Assembly (NCBI GenBank): GCA_036490795.1
Contig: DASXDG010000230.1
Location: 1 to 12,349, forward strand
Source of the DNA: JAFARZ01 sp036490795
GTDB taxonomy: Bacteria > Actinomycetota > Actinomycetes > Streptosporangiales > Streptosporangiaceae
Direction of reading: 5' to 3'
Length of the DNA stretch: 12,349 bases
Below are positions 1 through 5,701 of this stretch, piece after piece; within the stretch, counting starts at the first letter, position 1, and the number at the start of each line of letters is the position of its first letter. The position numbers and the translations under genes are program-made. The notes below the pieces were generated by a model, which saw only the letters and a program-made list of their open reading frames with translations, was not told the DNA's origin and searched no databases.

Positions 1-103
1 CGACGGACGGCACGTGCTCACGGCAGTCCCTTCCTGCCAAGAAAACCGCGCCTCGTCGCCCGATCCCGCCATCAATACTGGCACTCTCACGGGGAGAGTG
101 CCA
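1..103 (-). other. 5' leader of an off-window gene, probably groEL
   Basis: Reading leftward from the CIRCE-controlled promoter, this is the expected transcribed leader of a gene beyond position 1. No convincing start codon is seen. A GTG at 21-19 follows a purine-rich stretch, but the residues it would encode (M-S-T-C-R-P-S) do not match the conserved GroEL N-terminus (M-A-K). The groEL assignment rests on the paired CIRCE sites and on recalled Streptomyces gene order, in which groEL2 neighbours a cold-shock gene and a threonine synthase. It is inference, because no coding sequence of the gene is visible. Confidence 0.5.
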
Positions 104-104
104 G
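78..104. promoter_or_regulatory. CIRCE operator 1 (HrcA site)
   Basis: The arms CTGGCACTC and GAGTGCCAG are perfect inverted repeats of 9 bases separated by exactly 9 bases. The CIRCE consensus is TTAGCACTC-N9-GAGTGCTAA, and the GCACTC/GAGTGC core is intact here. The site spans the predicted transcription start of the minus-strand promoter at 110-138, where bound HrcA repressor would block initiation. Confidence 0.9.
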
Positions 105-109
105 GTCCA

Positions 110-138
110 TGTCTAGCACTCGGATAGGGAGAGTGCAA
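110..138 (-). promoter_or_regulatory. Minus-strand promoter embedded in CIRCE
   Basis: On the minus strand a -35 box TTGCAC (138-133) is followed after exactly 17 bases by a -10 box TAGACA (115-110). The -35 is part of CIRCE operator 2, the arrangement seen at actinobacterial groE promoters. The predicted start point is near 103, inside operator 1. It drives transcription leftward out of the window. Confidence 0.75.
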
Positions 139-139
139 A
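113..139. promoter_or_regulatory. CIRCE operator 2 (HrcA site)
   Basis: The left arm CTAGCACTC and right arm GAGTGCAAA are separated by 9 bases, and the core GCACTC/GAGTGC is perfect. It overlaps the -35 box and the spacer of the minus-strand promoter. Its centre is 35 bases, a little over three helical turns, from that of operator 1, so two HrcA dimers could bind the same face of the DNA. Confidence 0.9.
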
Positions 140-164
140 CGGGGAGGACCCGGAAACGCGGAAC

Positions 165-196
165 GGCCCGCTCTCGCTCCACCGCGAGACCGGGCC
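165..196 (-). terminator. Hairpin terminator downstream of csp
   Basis: A 13-base stem with one mismatch (165-177 against 184-196) closes a 6-base loop. It lies between the end of the cold-shock gene and the CIRCE promoter. The downstream side on the minus strand has no real T-run, which is common in high-GC actinobacteria. It probably separates csp transcription from the heat-shock promoter. Confidence 0.55.
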
Positions 197-278
197 GGTC
201 AGCTGAAATACTGCACCTCGGCGGTCTTTGGCTCGGCCCAGGGGTTGAATCCAGGGCCGGGCCGTACAGACGAACCTC

Positions 279-482
279 TTACGAGACCACGATGACCTTA
301 TCGGCCTGTGCCCCGCGATCACTTTGCGTGATCTCGAACTCGACCCTCTGCCCCTCTTCGAGGCTGCGGTAACCATCCGCCTGGATCGCCGAGAAATGGA
401 CGAATACGTCCTTGCCACCGTCCACGGCAATGAAGCCGTATCCCTTGTCCGGGTTGAACCATTTGACGGTGCCCTGAGCCAT
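279..482 (-). CDS. Cold-shock protein, CspA family
   Basis: This encodes a 67-residue single cold-shock domain, the usual length for a stand-alone CspA-type RNA/ssDNA-binding chaperone. Both nucleic-acid-binding motifs are present: RNP1 as KGYGFI near residues 13-18 and RNP2 as VFVHF near residues 26-30. The N-terminal MAQGTVKWFN is typical of the family. I chose the ATG at 482 over the in-frame TTG at 491, because an AGGGAG ribosome site lies 9 bases upstream of the ATG and the family begins with M-A-x-G-T-V-K-W. The protein would bind single-stranded RNA in the cytoplasm and prevent secondary structure. It precedes the CIRCE-controlled gene on the same strand, but a hairpin separates them, so it is probably transcribed alone. 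Confidence 0.97.
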   Translation of the reverse strand: MAQGTVKWFNPDKGYGFIAVDGGKDVFVHFSAIQADGYRSLEEGQRVEFEITQSDRGAQADKVIVVS

Positions 483-697
483 TCCCAACAACTCCCTAAC
501 TGCGCTCGGGCCTTCGAGCCCCGCCCTTGCAACCGCGGAACCCGTTCGATCGCGAACGGCAGGGAAAGACCGCGAACCTTTGAGTTACGCACCCCGTCCC
601 CGTCAGACGGCGACCGGATCTGACCTTACCGTGTACCGGGTGCGCCTGTAGCCACAAACCCCTACATCTGAACCATCCGGCCCATCCCGGTCACTAC
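483..697 (-). other. csp upstream region and 5' leader
   Basis: This gap of about 215 bases lies between thrC and csp. It holds an AGGGAG ribosome site at about 492-497, a perfect 7-base-pair hairpin at 542-559 and a second inverted repeat (GTCAGA/TCTGAC) at 602-624. I could not assign a promoter with confidence. Long structured leaders are known for cold-shock mRNAs, so these hairpins may be part of the transcript. Confidence 0.4.
542..559. repeat. Perfect palindrome in the csp leader
   Basis: CCGTTCG and CGAACGG form a perfect 7-base-pair stem around the 4-base loop ATCG. It is about 60 bases upstream of the csp start codon. It could be an RNA hairpin in the leader or a protein-binding operator. 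Confidence 0.5.
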
Positions 698-1951
698 TCA
701 CGCATCTGGGACAGCTGCCTGGAATGCCGCAAGTGTGGGACTGATCGCGTCCGGGACATAAACGGCACTGGATACGGCGTCTAGTGTCTTCAGGCCGTCA
801 CCGGAATTGATGATCACGGTCTCGGCATCCGGGTCGAGCTGACCCGATGCCAGCAGCTTGCGCAGCACACCCAGCGTCACACCGCCCGCGGTCTCACCGA
901 AGATGCCCTCACTGGCCGCCAGCAGCCGCATCGAGTCGATGATCTCCTCGTCGCCGACGTCGGCCACCACGCCGCCGGTGCGGCGCACCACGTCGAGAAC
1001 GTAGGGCCCGTCGGCGGGGTTGCCGATGGCCAGCGACTTGGCGACCGTGGACGGCCGGACCGGACGCACCACGTCGTGTCCGGCGGCGAAAGCGGCTGAC
1101 ACCGGGGCGCAGCCGGAAGCCTGGGCGCCGAAGACCCGCCACGACGAGTCTTCGGGAACCAGGCCGAGCGAGGCCAGTTCGCTGAACCCCTTGTCGACCT
1201 TGACCAGCTGCGCACCGGACGCGATCGGCACGACGATCTGCGGCGGCACCCGCCAGCCGAGCTGCTCGGCGATCTCGAAACCGAGCGTCTTGGACCCCTC
1301 GGCGTAGTAGGGCCGGACGTTCACGTTGACGAACGCCCAGTCCTCGTGCTCCCCGGCCAGTTCGGAGGCCAGCCGGTTGACGTCGTCGTAGTTGCCGTCA
1401 ACGGTCACGAACGTGCCGCCGTACACCGACGTGGTGAGGATCTTCTGCTGCTCCAGGTCGGCCGGCACCAGCACCACGGACCGGATGCCGGCCCGGGCGG
1501 CGGCTGCTGCCACGGCATTGGCCAGGTTGCCGGTGGACGGGCAGGCCAGCACCGTGAAGCCCATCTCGGTGGCGGCGGCCAGCGCCACGGCGACCACGCG
1601 GTCCTTGAAGGAATGCGTCGGGTTACCCCGGTCGTCCTTAATCCACAGCCGCCGCATGCCCAGCTCGCGGGCGAGGCCGTCCGCGAGGACCAGGCGGGTC
1701 CAGCCGGGATCGGTGGTACGCCGGGAGGCTATGTCGCCCGGCACCGGAAGCAGCGGCGCGTACCGCCACATGCTCAGCGGGCCGGACTCGATGTCGTCCC
1801 TGGTCAGTTGCGGGAAGTCATAGCAGACCTCAAGTGGGCCGAAACACTCCGCGCAGGCGTACAGGGGCCCGAGCTCATACTGGCTGCCGCATTCGCGGCA
1901 GGACAGACCTATGGCGTTGCCGAGATTGAGCGAGGTACCGACGATGGTCAT
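698..1951 (-). CDS. thrC: Threonine synthase (zinc-ribbon type)
   Basis: Threonine synthase converts O-phospho-L-homoserine to L-threonine using pyridoxal phosphate, the last step of threonine synthesis. From the chosen ATG the protein has 417 residues. A four-cysteine zinc ribbon (C18, C21, C33, C36) opens the protein, followed by the fold type II PLP domain. K116 in NPTHSFKD is the expected Schiff-base lysine, and STGN is the phosphate-cradle motif. The ATG at 1951 places GLSCRECG about 15 residues in, as I recall for Streptomyces relatives. An upstream in-frame ATG at 2020 would add 23 residues and has a weak GGCGAGG ribosome-like site; the 1951 start has GAAAGGA rather far upstream. The adjacent otsA is divergent. 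Many actinobacteria carry a second, homoserine-operon thrC, so this may be a paralogue. Confidence 0.93.
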   Translation of the reverse strand: MTIVGTSLNLGNAIGLSCRECGSQYELGPLYACAECFGPLEVCYDFPQLTRDDIESGPLSMWRYAPLLPVPGDIASRRTTDPGWTRLVLADGLARELGMRRLWIKDDRGNPTHSFKDRVVAVALAAATEMGFTVLACPSTGNLANAVAAAAARAGIRSVVLVPADLEQQKILTTSVYGGTFVTVDGNYDDVNRLASELAGEHEDWAFVNVNVRPYYAEGSKTLGFEIAEQLGWRVPPQIVVPIASGAQLVKVDKGFSELASLGLVPEDSSWRVFGAQASGCAPVSAAFAAGHDVVRPVRPSTVAKSLAIGNPADGPYVLDVVRRTGGVVADVGDEEIIDSMRLLAASEGIFGETAGGVTLGVLRKLLASGQLDPDAETVIINSGDGLKTLDAVSSAVYVPDAISPTLAAFQAAVPDA

Positions 1952-1984
1952 GATGGCGAGGGCGTCCTTTCCCCATCTTTCCCA

Positions 1985-2001
1985 GTGATCACCATGATCA
2001 C
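1985..2001. promoter_or_regulatory. Palindrome upstream of thrC
   Basis: GTGATCA and TGATCAC are a perfect 7-base inverted repeat around CCA, 34 bases upstream of the preferred thrC start codon. If translation begins at 1951, it sits in the leader or promoter and could be an operator. If translation begins at 2020, it is coding. No known regulator is assigned. Confidence 0.4.
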
Positions 2002-2197
2002 GGGCCGGACTTGGCACCATGTCGCGCGCCTCGCCTTTACTTAATTAACGACGGGCATGCGTGCGCGATAGGTTGCCGGGGCTTCGCAGGGCCGATCCCT
2101 CCACCCCTCTGGATGAGCTGTATTCAGTTGTGGCCTAACGACCTCAAGCGTACCTGACCCGCGGCGGGCCAGGCCAGGCGGTCGCCGCCGGGTGCAC

Positions 2198-2210
2198 TAG
2201 CCTGCCGGAC
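2198..2210 (+). promoter_or_regulatory. Leaderless-type -10 element of otsA
   Basis: TAGCCT (2198-2203) fits the actinobacterial -10 pattern TAnnnT and is 7 bases from the ATG, so the A of the ATG would be the first transcribed base. There is no Shine-Dalgarno sequence and the -35 region is weak. The rest of the thrC-otsA gap (2021-2197) holds an AT-rich TTAATTAA at 2041-2048, possibly part of the thrC promoter, and nothing else I can name. Confidence 0.5.
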
Positions 2211-3785
2211 ATGAACCAACGGGTGCTCATCGCCTCCAATCGCGGTCCCGTCTCCTATCAGTTCGCCGACGACGGCTCGCTGTCGGCCAAGCGCGGCGGC
2301 GGCGGAATGATCGCCGGCGTCATAGCGGGGCTCGCGGCGCTCGGACCGGATACCGACGCGACCTGGATCTGCGCGGCGCTGAGCGATGGCGACCGGGCCG
2401 CCGCGCGCCAGGGCGCGCCTGACAGCACGGGGGTGCGGATGCTCGACATCGCGCCAGAGACCCTGGACCGCGCCTACAACGGGGTGGCCAACGCGACGCT
2501 CTGGTTCGTCCAGCACATGATCTTCGATACGCCGGTCGAGCCGGTCTTCGGCGCCGGCTTCCAGCGCGACTGGCGCTCGTACGTCGACTACAACGAGGCA
2601 TTCGCGAACGCGCTCACCCCAGCGGACGGTGCCCGGGTGCTCATTCAGGACTACCACCTGGCGCTGGCCCCCCGGATGCTGCGTGACCGGGCACCCGAGG
2701 CCAGGATCGCCCATTTCTCGCACACGCCATGGGCTCCCCCTGCCTATTACCGGCTGCTCCCCGACGAGGTCGCGCGCGCCGTGCTGGACGGCATGCTCGG
2801 CGCGGATCACTGCGGCTTCCTCGCTGCCCGCTGGGCGGACGCCTTCCTCGACTGCTGCGCGGACATCCTCGGCGCCACCGTGACCGGAAACCGCGTCAGC
2901 TACCGGGGACAGGTCACCGAGGTCGGCGTGCATCCGCTGGGCACCGACGTGCCGGAACTTCGCGCCCGGGCCGCCGAGGACGACGTGGCGGCGCACATGG
3001 CCGCGCTCGCCGAGGCGACCAGCGGCCGCCAGCTCATCGTCAGGGTGGACCGTACCGAGCTGTCCAAGAACATCCAGCGCGGCCTGGCCGCCTACCGTGA
3101 ATTGCTGGTCAGCAAACCGCAGTGGCGCGGGCGGGTAGTGCACGTGGCATTCGCCTACCCATCCAGGTCGGGCGTGCCCAGGTACCGCGCGTACACCGAG
3201 CAGATGGAGCGGCTGGCCGCCCAGATAAACGCGGAGTTCAGCACACCGGACTGGACGCCGCTGATCCTGGAGGTGAAGGACGACTATGCCCGCTCGCTGG
3301 CCGCGTGCAGGCTGGCCGACGTGCTGCTGATCAACCCGATCAGGGACGGCATGAACCTTGTCGCGCAAGAGGGCCCGGTGCTATCCGACAACGGCTGCGC
3401 GCTGGTGCTGTCCCGTGAGGCCGGCTCGGCCGCGCTGTTCGGCGATAGCGCGCTGCTGGTCAACCCCTATGACATCAGCGAGACCGCCCGGGCGCTCGAC
3501 CAGGCGCTCTCCATGCCGGCCGCCGAACGCCAGCGCCGCTCCGCGGCGATGACCGCCGCCGCGGAGAGCTGCGCGCCCGCTCGCTGGCTCGCCGAGCAGC
3601 TGGACGCGCTCACAACGGGGTTATCCCACCTCACGCATTCAGCGCGTCCGCGATGGCGGCGAGCAGACCCACCACCCCTTCCGGCCCGGCCACGGTCATG
3701 TCGGCCGCGGCGGCCGCCACGTCGGACTCAGTGCTGCCGCTGGCCACTGCGCAACCGGGGATCCCCTCGCCGCGCAGGGTCTTGA
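2211..3785 (+). CDS. otsA: Trehalose-6-phosphate synthase (GT20)
   Basis: A glycosyltransferase family 20 enzyme joins a nucleotide-activated glucose to glucose 6-phosphate, giving trehalose 6-phosphate, the substrate of OtsB. Visible motifs are SNRGPVSY and GGGGMIAG at the N-terminus, IQDYHLALAPRMLR (145-158), HTPWAPPAYY (171-180), VDRTELSK with the donor-contacting R281 and K286, and RDGMNLVAQE with D379 and E387. The sequence belongs to the divergent Streptomyces-type branch, close to the validamycin pseudoglycosyltransferase VldE. The Streptomyces venezuelae member is reported to prefer GDP-glucose. The catalytic domain ends near residue 467; the last 51 residues overlap antisense otsB and are low-complexity Arg/Pro, probably not conserved. 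The start is a leaderless ATG. Confidence 0.93.
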   Translation: MNQRVLIASNRGPVSYQFADDGSLSAKRGGGGMIAGVIAGLAALGPDTDATWICAALSDGDRAAARQGAPDSTGVRMLDIAPETLDRAYNGVANATLWFVQHMIFDTPVEPVFGAGFQRDWRSYVDYNEAFANALTPADGARVLIQDYHLALAPRMLRDRAPEARIAHFSHTPWAPPAYYRLLPDEVARAVLDGMLGADHCGFLAARWADAFLDCCADILGATVTGNRVSYRGQVTEVGVHPLGTDVPELRARAAEDDVAAHMAALAEATSGRQLIVRVDRTELSKNIQRGLAAYRELLVSKPQWRGRVVHVAFAYPSRSGVPRYRAYTEQMERLAAQINAEFSTPDWTPLILEVKDDYARSLAACRLADVLLINPIRDGMNLVAQEGPVLSDNGCALVLSREAGSAALFGDSALLVNPYDISETARALDQALSMPAAERQRRSAAMTAAAESCAPARWLAEQLDALTTGLSHLTHSARPRWRRADPPPLPARPRSCRPRRPPRRTQCCRWPLRNRGSPRRAGS

Positions 3786-4473
3786 CCGCCGCGAAGGCTG
3801 GCAGGTCGCCGAGATCGTCACCGCAGTAGAGATCAGAACTAGCGCTCGTTTCACGGACCAGTGCGGTCAGCGCGGAACCCTTATCGACGCCGCCCGGCCG
3901 CAGCTCGACCACGAGCCGGCCCGGCTCGGCGGCCAGGCCTAGCTCGGCCGCGAGCTCGGTCAGCGGACCACGGAGCAGTTCCAGCGCGGTCTCTGGTTCG
4001 GCAGTCCGCCGGGTATGCACGGCGAGCGCGTGCTGCTTGTCCTCGATCCAGGTGCCCTCGGGCGCGCCCACGTCGCGAAGCAGCCTGGGCAGGGCCTGGC
4101 GGGCCCGGTCGATCGCGGGCGCCGGCTCGGGTTCGGCCAGCCGGCCGTCCTGCCAGCGCTGGGCACCGTAATGGCCGAGGACGATGAGCCCGGGGACCGT
4201 GGCCAGGCCGCCGTAGGCGACCGCGTCGGCCGGCGGACGACCGGTGATCACGGCCAGTGTGCCGATCGTCCCGGCGAGCCTGGTCAGGACCGGCACCACG
4301 CCGGGGTGGGCACGGGAGTCGCGCGGATCGGACACGATCGGGGAGAGCGTGCCGTCGAAGTCCAGCCCGATCAGGGCGCCTCTCGGATGGTCGAGCAGCG
4401 CCGTCAACCCCGCCGCGCCGCACCGCGTGACAGGCTCCCCGAAAACGCTTACCGGCCGCTCGGGGGCGCTCAC
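3631..4473 (-). CDS. otsB: Trehalose-6-phosphate phosphatase
   Basis: This 280-residue HAD-superfamily phosphatase hydrolyses trehalose 6-phosphate to trehalose. All four HAD motifs are visible: the nucleophile motif LDFDGT with D38 and D40, motif II as ITGR (76-79), motif III lysine K198 in GVDKG, and the metal-binding acidic motif GDDLGD with D219, D220 and D223. Family-specific segments GHYGAQ and IEDKQHALAVH are also present. The GTG start at 4473 overlaps the TGA stop of the DUF3263 gene as GTGA, so the two are translationally coupled. It is convergent with otsA and shares coding DNA with the otsA 3' end. The pair supplies the compatible solute trehalose in the cytoplasm. Confidence 0.96.
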   Translation of the reverse strand: MSAPERPVSVFGEPVTRCGAAGLTALLDHPRGALIGLDFDGTLSPIVSDPRDSRAHPGVVPVLTRLAGTIGTLAVITGRPPADAVAYGGLATVPGLIVLGHYGAQRWQDGRLAEPEPAPAIDRARQALPRLLRDVGAPEGTWIEDKQHALAVHTRRTAEPETALELLRGPLTELAAELGLAAEPGRLVVELRPGGVDKGSALTALVRETSASSDLYCGDDLGDLPAFAAVKTLRGEGIPGCAVASGSTESDVAAAAADMTVAGPEGVVGLLAAIADALNA

Positions 4474-4709
4474 GTGGCCTGCCGCGGCGAGCGGATGCGC
4501 TGCCTGCGCGCCCGCTGCGCTTGCAGGCGCTTGACCAGCACCGGGTCGGACTCCAGCGCCTCCGGCCGGTCGATGAGCTCGTTCAGCAGCTGGTAGTAGC
4601 GGGTGGCGGTAAGGCCGAGGACGTCGCTAATCGCCTGTTCCTTCAGGGTGGGTGAGCGCCAGCCGCGCCGTTCGAACGCGAGGATTCGCATATCGAGCTC
4701 GGACAGCAT
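4470..4709 (-). CDS. DUF3263 protein, putative small DNA-binding protein
   Basis: This encodes a 79-residue protein with the DUF3263 signature: ILAFERRGW, a KEQAISDVLGL helix, TRYYQLLNELIDRPEAL, and a basic C-terminal tail rich in Arg and Gln. The segment after KEQA resembles a helix-turn-helix, so DNA binding is plausible, but no function is established to my knowledge. It is the first gene of a two-gene unit with otsB, with a 4-base overlap, suggesting a link to trehalose metabolism or its control. The start is an ATG preceded by TAGGCT at 6 bases and no ribosome site, so the transcript is probably leaderless. Confidence 0.88.
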   Translation of the reverse strand: MLSELDMRILAFERRGWRSPTLKEQAISDVLGLTATRYYQLLNELIDRPEALESDPVLVKRLQAQRARRQRIRSPRQAT

Positions 4710-4715
4710 GCGTCC

Positions 4716-4721
4716 AGCCTA
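4716..4721 (-). promoter_or_regulatory. Leaderless-type -10 of DUF3263-otsB
   Basis: On the minus strand TAGGCT lies 6 bases before the ATG at 4709, matching TAnnnT at leaderless spacing. No Shine-Dalgarno sequence is present. The -35 region is weak. Confidence 0.45.
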
Positions 4722-4771
4722 GCGCTGCCCCTTGCCCGCCACCCCGGCTGTACGCGGCCGGCCGCTGGACG

Positions 4772-4777
4772 TACGCT
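4772..4777 (+). promoter_or_regulatory. Leaderless-type -10 of the SAM hydrolase gene
   Basis: TACGCT lies 8 bases before the GTG at 4786 and fits TAnnnT. No ribosome site is visible. The divergent promoters share a gap of only 76 bases (4710-4785). Confidence 0.4.
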
Positions 4778-4785
4778 CACCGTTC

Positions 4786-5613
4786 GTGAGCCAGTTTCGT
4801 TATCTGACGTTCCTGACCGACTACGGGCTAGACGACGGCTTCGTAGCCGCTTGTCATGGAGTTGGCGCCCGCATCGCCCCGCACGCACCCATCATCGACA
4901 TCACTCACCTGGTGCCGCCGGGCGACGTCAGGCGCGGCGCCGCCGTCCTGGCACAGACGGTGCCCTATCTGCCGCCCGCCGTGCACGTGGCGGTCGTGGA
5001 CCCAGGGGTCGGCACGACCAGGCGCGCGATCGCCGTGGCGGCCGGGGAGTCGGTATTCGTGGGGCCGGATAACGGGTTGCTGTCGTGGGCGGTCACCGCC
5101 GCCGGCGGCGCGTCGCGGGCGATCAGCTTGACCAACCGCGACCTGTGGCTGGACAGGGTCACCGCGACATTCCACGGCAGGGACATCTTCATGCCGGTCG
5201 CGGCGAACCTGGCGTCCGGCGCGGACCTGACCTCGGCCGGCGAGGAGATCGAACTCGCCGGCCTGGTCTGGCTGCCGCCGCCGTCCAGCCAGGTCCGCGA
5301 CTCGGTCGCGGAAGGCGAGGTGCTGACCGTGGACCGGTTCGGCAACGTACAGCTCACGATTACCGCGGCGGACGCCTCGCATATCGGGCTCAAGCCCGGC
5401 GGCACGGTGCTGGTCACCGCCGGACGGCAGCGGCTTAAGCTGCCGTTCCGTGAGATGTTCGGTGCGGTCGCGGCCGGCGATCTCGTGGTGCACACCGACG
5501 GCGCCGGGATGGTCTCCATCGCGGTCAATGGCGGCAACGCAGCGCAACGACTCGGTTTGCCGCCTGGTGCACGCGTGTCCATTTCTCCCTCACCGCACAC
5601 AGTTCAGCAGTGA
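4786..5613 (+). CDS. S-adenosylmethionine hydrolase (DUF62 / SAM hydroxide adenosyltransferase)
   Basis: The family hydrolyses S-adenosylmethionine to adenosine and methionine and is homologous to the fluorinase and chlorinase enzymes. From the GTG at 4786 the protein has 275 residues, the usual length. The N-terminal half carries LTDYG (10-14), DITH (38-41), VDPGVGTTR (71-79) and GPDNGLL (93-99). The expected Asp-Arg-His water-activating triad is present as D72, R79 and H130 (FHGRD). The C-terminal barrel carries VDRFGN. An upstream in-frame TTG at 4732 would add 18 residues without family support. The gene is divergent from DUF3263-otsB. Its physiological role is unclear; control of SAM level is one idea. 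Confidence 0.92.
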   Translation: MSQFRYLTFLTDYGLDDGFVAACHGVGARIAPHAPIIDITHLVPPGDVRRGAAVLAQTVPYLPPAVHVAVVDPGVGTTRRAIAVAAGESVFVGPDNGLLSWAVTAAGGASRAISLTNRDLWLDRVTATFHGRDIFMPVAANLASGADLTSAGEEIELAGLVWLPPPSSQVRDSVAEGEVLTVDRFGNVQLTITAADASHIGLKPGGTVLVTAGRQRLKLPFREMFGAVAAGDLVVHTDGAGMVSIAVNGGNAAQRLGLPPGARVSISPSPHTVQQ

Positions 5614-5682
5614 TTCATTCCGCAGACAGCGTTCGCGTGTCACCATTACTTAAGGCTGCCGCCCACGACGTCGATTCCAATC

Positions 5683-5688
5683 GGAGGG
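5683..5688 (+). promoter_or_regulatory. Ribosome binding site of the subtilase-like gene
   Basis: GGAGGG is 13 bases upstream of the GTG at 5702. The spacing is long, but no other in-frame start lies between. The predicted signal peptide with an Arg-containing n-region supports this start. The rest of 5614-5701 shows no clear promoter. Confidence 0.45.
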
Positions 5689-5701
5689 ATATCCGGCCAA
5701 A

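Noticed and set aside
1..21. GTG at 21 on the minus strand with a purine-rich site upstream, as the start of the CIRCE-controlled gene
   Set aside because: The encoded residues do not match GroEL or any family I know, and the site lies in a small GGCAG/CTGCC hairpin. Too short to support a gene.
1346..2044. Long plus-strand ORF of 232 codons across thrC
   Set aside because: It is the antisense of thrC, with no recognisable domain, and is expected from high-GC codon bias.
2124..3368. Minus-strand ORF of 414 codons across otsA
   Set aside because: It is the shadow of the GT20 gene. The protein shows no family motif and is rich in Arg, Gly and His, as expected from antisense GC-rich DNA.
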